Source: Bifidobacterium sp. 7101 (lineage in GTDB: Bacteria; Actinomycetota; Actinomycetes; Actinomycetales; Bifidobacteriaceae). From it: DNA of 64,000 bases. Position 1 is the stretch's first letter. Every line of letters begins with the position of its first letter. Positions 10,061 through 18,212 of this stretch are shown here, one piece after another. Under the pieces are notes generated by a model. The model worked only from the letters and a program-made list of their open reading frames with translations. It was not told the DNA's origin and did no database searches. Made by a program: the position numbers and the translations under genes. The DNA lies in contig NZ_AWUN01000002.1 in the NCBI RefSeq assembly GCF_000499285.1, forward strand, positions 310,001 to 374,000. The letters run 5' to 3'.

Positions 10061-12966
10061 TCACCTCCCTGTCGCTGCGCCTGTTCCTGCCGGCGCTTTT
10101 GGACGTTGATCGGATTCTGAGGGTCGTCAGCAGCAAAATCCTCCACCTTGGTCACATCGAACATTTTGGTCAGTTCATCCTGGTTCATGGCGTTGTCCGC
10201 CCCGAGCCTGGCATCGTCCATGGAATAGACATCGTCCTCAGGATCCACAGAAGGCCCCGAGGCCTGGGAGGAGCTAGAGGCTGAACTAGCGAAGCCTGCT
10301 GGCATTCTCCTGTCATCAGATCCGGATGCATCGGCCACTGCCTGGGGGCCATCCGAACCACCGGCAGCATTGGAACCGCGTCCGTCGCTCTGCACGTCCG
10401 ACGAGATTGATATGCCAGTCGCCAGGGCTCCGGCATCGGAAACCGATTCGGTCCCCGATGCCGGAGCCGAGGTTGCACCCGTAGCGCTTCCTTGACCGGG
10501 CGAATCAGCCGATTTCGAAACTGCAAGGCCTTGGTCCGAATCTTCATGGCCCTGACTGCTGGAGGACTCTGCAGAGGTTGTGGCGCTGTTCCCGGGATCG
10601 GGCACGGCCCAAGGATCCGTGTCATCACTCATGTCCGGCAGAGCTACCTTTTTGGACTCATGGTCTTTCCGGCCATTGGATACGTCGCTGCTCTCACCAG
10701 GCTGCCAGGTCTTCTGCGGTGCATGCGTTGCGGGCATAGGGTGGGCCCAGGGATCATCGTCCGGCAATACCGTAGAGGCAGTTGAGCCAAAGCCCGCAGC
10801 CGGCAGCGATTCCGGCGACGATTGGACCGGACCGCCGACCGGGTGGTGGGCGTCGTCGGAGTTCCCGTCGCCTGCAGCTTTCCCAGGGGTGGACCTTCCC
10901 TCCGATGCCGATGCTCCGGTCTCACCTTGATGACCAGTCGAAGTCGTCATCTCCCTAGGGGCATGCCCCTGCTCCGTGGCCGCATGAGGCATGACCGCCG
11001 CCCCAAGGTTCATGGTGGCCAAGCCAGCACGTGCCAAAGCCACTTCCTTCTTGACCTCTGCCCGGCGCTGAGGAGACATCCTGTTGACGGACTCTACCGT
11101 CTCGCCATTGGCAGCCGTCCCGGATGGGGCGATCATCGTGGCCTGTCCAAACTCCTGGCGAGCGCGGACCATGACGATACGCGGCACCTTGGTCTCCCCG
11201 TCAACCGACTGCGCAGCCACGGCCATGGCGAAGGCATGCTGGCTGAGTGGACGGTCGAAGGTCATAGACAGTCGCTTGCGACCAGAGGAATCTGCTTTCA
11301 TGGCCACGGTAGGCACCCGGTCCCGCACCACATACTGGCGTACCTCATCAGGCAGGGCGGCCACCAGGGCATCCCAGCGCTTATCCAGCTCCGTACCGGT
11401 CGGCACCTCGTTTGTCTGCCCCTGCGTGGCCTCCTGTTGCACTGACCGAGGCGGTTCAGCAGATTGGGCGGGCCTGTCAGAATTGGGTAATCCGGCCTGT
11501 CCCGCCGGCTGTCGAGTCGATGAGGAGGGGGCTTCCTTGCGCTCAGGTCGGGTAGAGCCTGAACGGGGATGGGTGGGCCGTCGTCCTTCGCCCTCTTGCT
11601 GTCCATCAGCAGAGGATTCGGGATGGGGACCTGCCATGTTCTGCGGCCGAGCAAAGGTGGCGGGGGCCGCAGCAGACAACGAACCTGCCCTGCCTGGCTG
11701 TTCGGGGCGATCAGCCCCGCCAGCAGGACCAAGTTGGGCTGCACTGGACGACCGACTGTTCTGCTGAGACCTGTTAGCGCCAATGAACCCACTGCGGGCG
11801 GGCGCCGGGGCCGCACCAGCTGTGGAAGCTGCTGCTTCAGCCGATGCCTGCTCCATAGGCTCGCAGCCAATTGCCAGCAGCCTGGCGGCCAGCAGCTCCA
11901 AGCGCATCCTGGGTGAGGTGGCCCCGTTCATTCCCGCCAGTGCATCATTGATGATGTCAGCCATTCTGGTCAAGACCTGCAAATCCAAAGCATTCGCCTG
12001 GCGATGCAGATCGGCCACCTGGTCGTCGTCCGCATCCTCGCTAAGCACGCTTTCGGCCCGCTCTCCCGCCAATTTGAGAACCAGCAGATCGCGGACATGG
12101 GCCAGCAGATCCTCGACGAAGCGCTGGGGCTCGAACCCGCCGACGACCACTTTTTGAATGACCCCGTAGAGGCCAGCCCCGTCGTGGGCGATTAGTGCGT
12201 CCACAGCTTCGCCGATCAGTGCGGCAGGAGTGAACCCCAGCAGAGCTACAGCCGCATCATAGGTAATGGTTTGCTCGTCAGCGCCTACCATGAGCTGGTC
12301 CAGCACGGAAAGGGTGTCACGCACCGATCCGCCTCCAGCCCGCATGGCCAGCTTGAGCACACCGGGCTCGGCCTTAATGTCCTCCTTTTCGCAAATCTGC
12401 TCCAGGTATGGTCCCATGACTTCCTGGGGCACCAGACGGAAGGGGTAATGGTGGGTGCGGGAGCGGATGGTGCCGATCACCTTCTCCGGCTCTGTGGTGG
12501 CGAAGATGAACATGACGTGTTCCGGCGGCTCCTCGACGATCTTCAGCAGGGCATTGAATCCTTGCTGGGTGACCATATGAGCCTCGTCCAGAATGAAAAT
12601 CTTGTAGCGGTCACGCACGGGGGCGAAGCCTGCTCGCTCCCTAAGTTCCCTAGCATCGTCAACTCCATTGTGGCTGGCAGCGTCAATCTCCACCACATCG
12701 ATGGAACCAGGGCCTCCTGTGGCCAGATCCTTGCAGCTGTCGCATTCGCCGCAGGGATGGCTGGTCGGTCCTTTAGCGCAGTTGACGCAGCGGGCGAAAA
12801 TCCTGGCACTGCTGGTCTTTCCGCATCCCCTGGGACCGGAGAAGAGGTAGGCATGGGTCAGCCGGTTCTCATCCAGAGCTCGGGTAAGGGGCACCGTGAC
12901 CTGCTTCTGACCGATGATGCCGTCAAAAGTGTCAGGCCGATACCGCCGATAGAGTGCTAGTGCCAT
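10057..12966 (-). CDS. dnaX: DNA polymerase III subunits gamma and tau
   Basis: A 969-residue clamp-loader ATPase. The N-terminal AAA+ domain has Walker A GPRGCGKT (44-51), a zinc-binding cysteine cluster (C63, C72, C75, C78), Walker B ILDEAH near residue 130 and sensor motifs in '[12 protein letters not shown]'. The C-terminal half (about residue 370 on) is unusually long and of low complexity, rich in Ser, Ala, Gly, Pro and Gln, with only a short conserved tau-like block ([19 protein letters not shown]). It is coupled to recR downstream. No convincing programmed-frameshift site for a separate gamma was identified. Confidence 0.95.
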   Translation of the reverse strand: MALALYRRYRPDTFDGIIGQKQVTVPLTRALDENRLTHAYLFSGPRGCGKTSSARIFARCVNCAKGPTSHPCGECDSCKDLATGGPGSIDVVEIDAASHNGVDDARELRERAGFAPVRDRYKIFILDEAHMVTQQGFNALLKIVEEPPEHVMFIFATTEPEKVIGTIRSRTHHYPFRLVPQEVMGPYLEQICEKEDIKAEPGVLKLAMRAGGGSVRDTLSVLDQLMVGADEQTITYDAAVALLGFTPAALIGEAVDALIAHDGAGLYGVIQKVVVGGFEPQRFVEDLLAHVRDLLVLKLAGERAESVLSEDADDDQVADLHRQANALDLQVLTRMADIINDALAGMNGATSPRMRLELLAARLLAIGCEPMEQASAEAAASTAGAAPAPARSGFIGANRSQQNSRSSSAAQLGPAGGADRPEQPGRAGSLSAAAPATFARPQNMAGPHPESSADGQQEGEGRRPTHPRSGSTRPERKEAPSSSTRQPAGQAGLPNSDRPAQSAEPPRSVQQEATQGQTNEVPTGTELDKRWDALVAALPDEVRQYVVRDRVPTVAMKADSSGRKRLSMTFDRPLSQHAFAMAVAAQSVDGETKVPRIVMVRARQEFGQATMIAPSGTAANGETVESVNRMSPQRRAEVKKEVALARAGLATMNLGAAVMPHAATEQGHAPREMTTSTGHQGETGASASEGRSTPGKAAGDGNSDDAHHPVGGPVQSSPESLPAAGFGSTASTVLPDDDPWAHPMPATHAPQKTWQPGESSDVSNGRKDHESKKVALPDMSDDTDPWAVPDPGNSATTSAESSSSQGHEDSDQGLAVSKSADSPGQGSATGATSAPASGTESVSDAGALATGISISSDVQSDGRGSNAAGGSDGPQAVADASGSDDRRMPAGFASSASSSSQASGPSVDPEDDVYSMDDARLGADNAMNQDELTKMFDVTKVEDFAADDPQNPINVQKRRQEQAQRQGGE

Positions 12967-13036
12967 GGTTCAAGGCTATCCATTTCTTTAGACACGTTCG
13001 CTTTCCTTCCTAAGGCTTTCGCCCCGCTTTCTCCTC

Positions 13037-13432
13037 TCATCCACAGGGTTCGGGGCCTGCCCGTGCAGACTGGACCAGGCGGGGCATCATCGGAACTCCG
13101 GTGTCCACCCCCACCGAGACCCTCACATCGCCTCCATCCACCTGACAATCGGTGAGGACACCACGGTTGAGACGGGCAACCCGGGAGGCCAGAGTACAGG
13201 GCTTCGTCTGTCCTTCGTCCAGGGCAGATGCTGCGGCAAGAGCCGAAACATCGGCGCCGGTGCGTGCATGTGTCCGACAAATCATGAGATTGCCCAGCAG
13301 CGCTGCCAGAATCAAACCCAGGCTAATTAGAGCCATCAGCATGATGCCCAAAACCGTGCCGGAGCCCGGATCCGAACCCTTTATCCATGAACCGGCACGC
13401 TCGACGCGCGTCTTTCTGACGTGTCCGGGCAT
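13037..13432 (-). CDS. TadE-like pilus-locus protein (Rv3654c type)
   Basis: A 131-residue protein with a short charged N-terminus, a 'GSGT' motif and a single hydrophobic helix (about residues 28-50, MLMALISLGLILAALLG), then an exported domain with a cysteine pair. This is the layout of the TadE-like protein found next to secretion/helicase genes in actinobacteria (Rv3654c of M. tuberculosis). Unlike the true TadE upstream, it lacks the Glu at +5 of a prepilin cleavage site. It is the last gene of the tad operon, 3 nt after tadE, with GGAGG overlapping the tadE end. Role as a minor pilus component is inferred. Confidence 0.75.
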   Translation of the reverse strand: MPGHVRKTRVERAGSWIKGSDPGSGTVLGIMLMALISLGLILAALLGNLMICRTHARTGADVSALAAASALDEGQTKPCTLASRVARLNRGVLTDCQVDGGDVRVSVGVDTGVPMMPRLVQSARAGPEPCG

Positions 13433-13435
13433 GAC

Positions 13436-13813
13436 TCATTCCTCCAATATGGCCACGGCATCGCCATGGACCTGTGCAGGCAGCACGCCCATAGGGCCGG
13501 AAACCACTGGGCATGACACCCTGACTGCCGTCTGCCCCGCCGATGGACTCAACCTCACCTGGGCATGCGGCCCGGCCATCCGGTGCACCAGCTCTTGGGA
13601 ATTGCCCTTGCCTTGGGTGACAATCAGGTCTCTGGCAGCAGCGTTGGCCGCATCCTGACAGACCATGCCGATCCTGATCGTCTGAGTCAACGTCAGCAGT
13701 ATGAGAGCCAGAACCATGACAGCGGGAAGAACGATGGCGAACTCGGCCGTTACTGCACCGTTATCGGATCGCCACCGTCGTCTCCGATCGGACCGTCTCT
13801 CAGCCGACGGCAC
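13436..13813 (-). CDS. tadE: TadE-family minor pilin
   Basis: A 125-residue protein with a basic head, then the prepilin-like motif NGAVTAEFAI (Gly followed by Glu at +5) and a hydrophobic helix (about residues 20-42). This is the class III (Flp) signal expected for processing by a Tad prepilin peptidase. The rest is a small exported domain with a conserved cysteine near the end. GTG start at 13813 overlaps the DUF4244 gene by 14 bases, so translation is coupled. It belongs to a seven-gene tad operon. Confidence 0.8.
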   Translation of the reverse strand: MPSAERRSDRRRRWRSDNGAVTAEFAIVLPAVMVLALILLTLTQTIRIGMVCQDAANAAARDLIVTQGKGNSQELVHRMAGPHAQVRLSPSAGQTAVRVSCPVVSGPMGVLPAQVHGDAVAILEE

Positions 13814-14189
13814 TGAGCGCCTTCTTCACCAGACCCATCAGCAAAGTGCGCGTGGAAGAGGATTTGACAATGGCCAGGAGCACACCAGCCAGCGTGGCGG
13901 CCACCACCATGATCACGGCGTATTCAGCAGTGATGGCACCCGATTCAGGCCTGGCCAGCACCACGCTCAGCCGCCCATGCAGGGCACGCACTCCAGAATC
14001 CATAGCCTGGCTAATACGAATATACAAATCCGTCATGAACCGGTTGGAACGCTGCCTTAGTCTTTGCAACCACCCGGATCCGGTACCTACAGCAGGCCAT
14101 GTCGCAGCCGGCACCAACTGGCCTCCTGCCTGACTGTTCTGCAAATGGAAGACCGTCGCAACCTCTTGTGAATATGTCATCATTCTCAT
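13800..14189 (-). CDS. Flp-type major pilin candidate (DUF4244-like)
   Basis: A small protein of 129 residues if the ATG at 14189 is used; this start has AAGGAAAGG 5 nt upstream and is preferred over an upstream frame opening at 14363. The C-terminal half carries SGAITAEYAV, an exact class III prepilin cleavage pattern (G, then Glu at +5 and Tyr at +6), followed by a membrane helix and a short basic tail. This matches actinobacterial DUF4244/Flp pilins, although the leader before the cleavage site is much longer than usual. The mature pilin would be about 45 residues. It sits between tadC and tadE; a 177-nt gap from tadC may hold its own promoter. Confidence 0.72.
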   Translation of the reverse strand: MRMMTYSQEVATVFHLQNSQAGGQLVPAATWPAVGTGSGWLQRLRQRSNRFMTDLYIRISQAMDSGVRALHGRLSVVLARPESGAITAEYAVIMVVAATLAGVLLAIVKSSSTRTLLMGLVKKALSAVG

Positions 14190-14366
14190 CTTTGCCTTTC
14201 CTTGTCTTCCCCGCCCCGGCGAATGGCCATTCCTCGGGGGAATCGGCATCCGGTACCTTTCACTGTGCCCGTTCCAGTCCGTTTCGGTCGACTTGTCCGA
14301 TACATGTGGATAAGCGAACCTGCATCGGCGGCCTGTGGACAACCGCGCCAGCATGGACTTCATGCC

Positions 14367-14909
14367 TCAGGACATCCCACCCGCAAAAGCCGCAATGCAC
14401 GGTATGACTCCGATCAGCACGAAAGCCGGCAGAATGCACAGCCCTGTCGGCACCAGCAGCCTGACGGTGATCGTCGCCGTGACCCGGGCCAGCACACTGC
14501 GGGCATGGCGATCCAGCTGGCGCATGGTTGTCTCGATACGTGCCAGGGGCGATGATCCCAAACGCCAAGACGGCTCCAGACAGTCAGCCAGGACCTGCAT
14601 GGACTGCCCGTAATCAGGATCGCCAATCGCTCCCGACCAGGACAGATCCCATCCGTTGCCACGTCCGAGCAGGTGAGCCACACGAACCATTCGACGCCCA
14701 TAAGGACCTGGCAACAGCCCGCCAACCACGCCCAGGGCCCTGGGCAGGGAGGCCCCCTGACGAACAGCGACTCCCAGCAAGGCCAGCACCAGGCTCAAGG
14801 GTGGCGTGGAGTCCTGCTTATCGGCTAATCGCTCACCTGAACTGTCGAATTCCATAAGCAGAAGGGCCATTATGGTCGACAGAGCGGCAATCAGCGGTTT
14901 CAGACCCAT
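14367..14909 (-). CDS. tadC: Type II/IV secretion F-domain protein (TadC)
   Basis: A 180-residue integral membrane platform protein of the pilus assembly machine. It has an N-terminal membrane helix, a cytoplasmic helical F domain (MRQLDRHARSVLARV region) and two C-terminal hydrophobic segments (LLVPTGLCILPAFVLIGVIP). I chose ATG 14909 because of a GGGAGG site 4-5 nt upstream and because the longer frame from 15017 has a non-conserved proline-rich head. It overlaps the tadB stop by 10 bases, so the two are coupled. Length is short compared with Gram-negative TadC but normal for actinobacteria. Confidence 0.78.
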   Translation of the reverse strand: MGLKPLIAALSTIMALLLMEFDSSGERLADKQDSTPPLSLVLALLGVAVRQGASLPRALGVVGGLLPGPYGRRMVRVAHLLGRGNGWDLSWSGAIGDPDYGQSMQVLADCLEPSWRLGSSPLARIETTMRQLDRHARSVLARVTATITVRLLVPTGLCILPAFVLIGVIPCIAAFAGGMS

Positions 14910-15565
14910 AGATCCTCCCGGCCCAGATCGTTCATCAGCAGATGCATCCAAACCAGACCAAGAACATAGAAGGCCGCTCCAAGGATCAGGCAGACAGTTC
15001 CCGGGCCTGGGCGACATAGGAAGGCCAGTGGTCGCGCACCCATAAACTCTCCCATGATGATTGTCAACGCTGGAAGAGTCGACAGGAGACGAATTGTGGC
15101 CTTGGGCAAGGCAAAGGCTTTTCCCCGGGCCTCATCCAGTGCCGCCCGCCGCCTCTGCATAGCTGCCACAGTCCGCAGACCATCCGAAGCCCGGCAACCC
15201 AGGATGGCGCTGAGCCCATAGCAGGCCATCAGAGCCTGGGCCATAATCGTCAGAGTCGGCCCCCGTTCCTGGGGCAGGCATCGGTGCTCCAACATGGCCA
15301 TGACACGTTCCGGTGTGACCTCCCGGGTGGCGAACCGCCGCCCGGATGCCTCTTCGAAAGCCTCTACCAGACCGCCTCCATTGTCAACATAGGCAAGCAG
15401 TGAAGTGATCAGCACCGCCAAACCGGAACGGTCCGACTGTGCGGAGGGCCTGACAGACATGGCTTTCAGTCTTGCAGCTGCACCTCCCCTATGCGGAAGC
15501 AGGACCAGACAGGCAACAGTCGTCATCATCGCAGCCAGCCAGGCTGCAGTCTCGTCATTCATCAT
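14900..15565 (-). CDS. tadB: Type II/IV secretion F-domain protein (TadB)
   Basis: A 221-residue membrane protein. The N-terminus has one hydrophobic helix (AAMMTTVACLVLLPH), the middle is the cytoplasmic F domain (LAVLITSLLAYVDNGGGLVEAFEEA), and two membrane segments close the protein. It lies 9 nt after tadA and overlaps tadC. Its role as an inner-membrane assembly platform partner of TadA and TadC follows from family and position. Confidence 0.78.
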   Translation of the reverse strand: MMNDETAAWLAAMMTTVACLVLLPHRGGAAARLKAMSVRPSAQSDRSGLAVLITSLLAYVDNGGGLVEAFEEASGRRFATREVTPERVMAMLEHRCLPQERGPTLTIMAQALMACYGLSAILGCRASDGLRTVAAMQRRRAALDEARGKAFALPKATIRLLSTLPALTIIMGEFMGARPLAFLCRPGPGTVCLILGAAFYVLGLVWMHLLMNDLGREDLWV

Positions 15566-15574
15566 CCACCTCGA

Positions 15575-16663
15575 CTACGGAGTGCTCGCAGAGGCACTTG
15601 TCACAATGCCCCACCGCCTGGCAAACTTCGACCAAGCCGTTCCATAAGTAGCGGCCCCTCGACCAGCCCAGGTGCAGACAGTCTCCCCAAGAAGCCGACC
15701 GTCGGCGGCCGTTGTCAGTCGGCCAATCTGTGCGATATGTCTATGGCCGCCGGAACGTTCCAGATGGATAACAACGTCAAACGCCCCTTGGGCCAGAGCC
15801 GCCAGCGCCCTCGGCTGCAACCCCGCCAGTAACCCCAGAGTCGCCAGCCTGGATGGAACGCGTTCCACATTGTCGGCATGCAGAGTCGCCATGCCACCCC
15901 GATGACCAGAATTGAAAGCCCTCAGCAAATCAGCTATCTCCTCTCCCCGGCACTCGCCCAGGATGATCCGATCAGGCCGCATGCGCAGTGTGGCCTTGAC
16001 CAAATCGATCAACCCCACGCCCCCTGCCCCTTCAACGTTGGACTCTCTTACAGCCAGTGAAACCATATTTTTATGTCCGGCAATACGACCAAGCTCTCGG
16101 ACTTCCTCCACGACGACCAGCCGTTGCTCCTGTGGACACATGCCAAGCAATGCCCGCAGGAGTGTGGTCTTGCCGGCACCTGTGCCACCAGTCACCAGGA
16201 TGCTGGCCCGATTGACCACCAGCGCCCGAAGAATGAAGAGCCAGCTGGTGGGACACAGCCCGGCAGCAGCCAACTCCTCCAGATCGGGCGGGTGCCTGTT
16301 GGGAAGCCTGATGGAAATGGCAGCACCCTCGGGAACAAGCGGGGCAAGCACGGCGTGGACCCTGATTCCCTCCCTGCTGGAAGCGTCGGCCATGGGACGA
16401 GCATCATCCAGACGACGCCCCAGCTGCGCGCATAACTGCACAGCAAAGTCCCTCACTGCCCGCGGGCCTGTGAATCCAGGCCGAAGCAGAACCTCCTCCA
16501 TGCCCGAGCCCCGGTCGATCCAAACATCACCCTGCCCGGTCACCGCGATGTCAGTCACCGCAGGATTGCTCACCAGCCCATCCAAATAGCCGAAAGTGGG
16601 AGGCTGAGCCGAATCATCATCTGGGAATGAACCTTCGAGGCTTTCCCCACCCCCCCGGCTCAT
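15575..16663 (-). CDS. tadA: Pilus assembly ATPase TadA (CpaF family)
   Basis: A 362-residue secretion ATPase that would power pilus extension from the cytoplasmic face. Seen are a short N-terminal domain, then the RecA-like core with Walker A 'VTGGTGAGKTTLLRALL', the Asp box (VVVEEVRELG), Walker B 'RPDRIILGECRGEE' and the His box 'GHRGGMATLHAD'. All elements of an active GspE/CpaF ATPase are present. The start ATG overlaps the stop of the CpaE-like gene as ATGA (16660-16663). It is the second gene of the operon. Confidence 0.92.
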   Translation of the reverse strand: MSRGGGESLEGSFPDDDSAQPPTFGYLDGLVSNPAVTDIAVTGQGDVWIDRGSGMEEVLLRPGFTGPRAVRDFAVQLCAQLGRRLDDARPMADASSREGIRVHAVLAPLVPEGAAISIRLPNRHPPDLEELAAAGLCPTSWLFILRALVVNRASILVTGGTGAGKTTLLRALLGMCPQEQRLVVVEEVRELGRIAGHKNMVSLAVRESNVEGAGGVGLIDLVKATLRMRPDRIILGECRGEEIADLLRAFNSGHRGGMATLHADNVERVPSRLATLGLLAGLQPRALAALAQGAFDVVIHLERSGGHRHIAQIGRLTTAADGRLLGETVCTWAGRGAATYGTAWSKFARRWGIVTSASASTP

Positions 16664-17667
16664 CTGACAGCCTCAGACCGAGTCAATCCGCGAGAAGATA
16701 TCAGCTCTTCCTTTCCTTCGCCGACGACGACCATTCCCGCGACCCGCTCCACCAGGGGTCGAAGGGCCCGGCAGTAAGCACGAGGGACTCGTTCCAGGCC
16801 ACGACCATCCAAAACGGATGCCGACAGTTTCGGCTGTGGCTTGAGGACCACATCCACCGATCGACCTAGAAACTCCTCTGCCTGCTCCGGGTCGACACCA
16901 TGGCCGACCCGGTGCTGGTTGGGCATCATCCCAATCAGAGCCATGGGGGGCCTGCATGAAATCAATGGACTGTCTTGGGCTTGAGCACCGGCATCCCTGC
17001 GGTCGTTCAAGGTATGGATAAGTGCCTTCGCCCGCGCAAGGCCCAGTACGGTCATGTCCACCATCAAGAGCGAAGGCAGTCCCTTCAGCGAGCGCAGATT
17101 ACCCAGACCCTGACCCCGACCGGCATCGATCAGCAAGAGATCAGCAAATCCAGCCACCGCGTTGACGGCCGCATCCACATCCCACCAGTCCTGTGGCGGA
17201 GCACTCCAGGGATCGTTGCTGAGCAGCGGGATGCCATCCCAGACCGGCAGCTCTTCACGGAGAGCCTGGGGATCCACCCGGCCCAAGGGAGTGCGGATCC
17301 GTCCCAGCCGCATGCCAGGCGCCCCCTCGATACCGACCAGGACATCCATCCCTCCGCCGGCCAGGTCCAAATCCACTAGAGCACATGACAGGGCCATCTT
17401 TCGAAGCTGTTTGGCCATCAAGGCCGCCATGGTCGTCAGTCCAATGCCTCCAGAAGCCGAGAGAAAGACCAGTCCGGTCACAGCGGACCCATACTCGGCT
17501 TCTGAGCCACTCCGCCAGATGCTGGCATCTTCGCCCGCTATCCTCCCTGGTCGGTGTTCCGGGAACAATCCGGCTGAGCTAAAGGCGTGAGGAGTCCATT
17601 CGTGCTCCCGCCCTCTCATGCTGTCTTTTATCATCTTCCGGGGTTCGCCTACGCTCATTCCAGTCAT
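16660..17667 (-). CDS. CpaE/TadZ-like pilus localisation ATPase
   Basis: A 335-residue MinD/ParA-fold protein opening the tad operon. The core begins near residue 65 (GLVFLSASGGIGLTTMAALM). The P-loop reads SGGIGLTT, so the lysine of a normal Walker A (GKT) is replaced by Leu, a deviation also seen in actinobacterial CpaE-like proteins; nucleotide hydrolysis may be weak or absent. 'LLIDAGRGQG' is the Walker-B-like strand. Several in-frame starts (17667, 17658, 17634, 17619) exist and no ribosome site singles one out. TadZ proteins place the machine at a cell site; that role is inferred from family. Confidence 0.8.
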   Translation of the reverse strand: MTGMSVGEPRKMIKDSMRGREHEWTPHAFSSAGLFPEHRPGRIAGEDASIWRSGSEAEYGSAVTGLVFLSASGGIGLTTMAALMAKQLRKMALSCALVDLDLAGGGMDVLVGIEGAPGMRLGRIRTPLGRVDPQALREELPVWDGIPLLSNDPWSAPPQDWWDVDAAVNAVAGFADLLLIDAGRGQGLGNLRSLKGLPSLLMVDMTVLGLARAKALIHTLNDRRDAGAQAQDSPLISCRPPMALIGMMPNQHRVGHGVDPEQAEEFLGRSVDVVLKPQPKLSASVLDGRGLERVPRAYCRALRPLVERVAGMVVVGEGKEELISSRGLTRSEAVR

Positions 17668-17954
17668 GGTTACCAGTACATCCGCCCCCTGGCATCAGCA
17701 CCAGTCCCCGGAGCTAATGTGGTCGAATGACCCTATGCCTCCACATCGCTTCGCTCCCTCTGTGCACAAATGCATCAATATCACGACACGCCTGAAATTG
17801 CAGCATTTTTAAGCCTATGCCCATGAAAGGCCACAGATAATCACATGGAAGCAACAGATTCCTCCAAACCTAGAGTATTCGACCTGCCGCAATGCACGCA
17901 ATCGCACAAAAAGCCAAGCCGGTAACCTTCTCCGCTCAAACACGATCGGCATGC
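17668..17954. other. Intergenic region upstream of the tad operon
   Basis: The roughly 290 bases before the first recognisable signal of the downstream RNA contain no credible reading frame. It must hold the minus-strand promoter of the tad operon, but I could not pick a convincing -35/-10 pair. Confidence 0.4.
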
Positions 17955-18151
17955 TTGCCGTCGGCCTCAAAACTGGCATAATAGCTTATACAAGGACGGT
18001 TCAAGAGCACGGAAGCCCACAAAGTGTATGGCCACTAGGACCGATACGTTGGACGGGTATATAAGACTTGACCGTTGCAACGATGATGTTGTGCAGAGAT
18101 TCCATCTGGATCGACCTTGTGGGAACGGCCCCCTGCGGGGGGCCGTTCCCA
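17955..18151 (+). ncRNA. Candidate structured RNA or long leader upstream of ppk
   Basis: A promoter-like pair TTGCCG (17955-17960) and CATAAT (17977-17982) with 16-nt spacing precedes a stretch without coding potential. It can form a long-range helix (17996-18005 with 18067-18075, one bulged T), two local hairpins (near 18077-18093 and 18098-18112) and then a very strong 13-bp G/C hairpin with a 3-nt loop (18121-18133 with 18138-18150) followed by ATTTAT. That gives a self-contained transcript of about 160 nt ending 60 nt before ppk. It may be a free small RNA or an attenuated leader of ppk. No known RNA family was recognised. Confidence 0.45.
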
Positions 18152-18152
18152 T

Positions 18153-18161
18153 TTATCCACA
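18153..18161 (+). promoter_or_regulatory. Perfect DnaA-box-like sequence before ppk
   Basis: TTATCCACA directly follows the strong hairpin and precedes ppk by about 50 nt. It matches the consensus DnaA box; a single box may be chance. Confidence 0.3.
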
Positions 18162-18212
18162 AGCTTTATCAACGATTGCAGAGGACGGCACCTGGGAATA
18201 AAGTGCTATGGT

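Noticed and set aside
10057-12966. Programmed frameshift producing gamma from dnaX
   Set aside because: No A-rich slippery run with a following hairpin was recognised.
17967-18152. 61-codon minus-strand frame across the ppk leader
   Set aside because: It starts in the G/C hairpin and lacks a ribosome site; the RNA-structure reading explains the region better.
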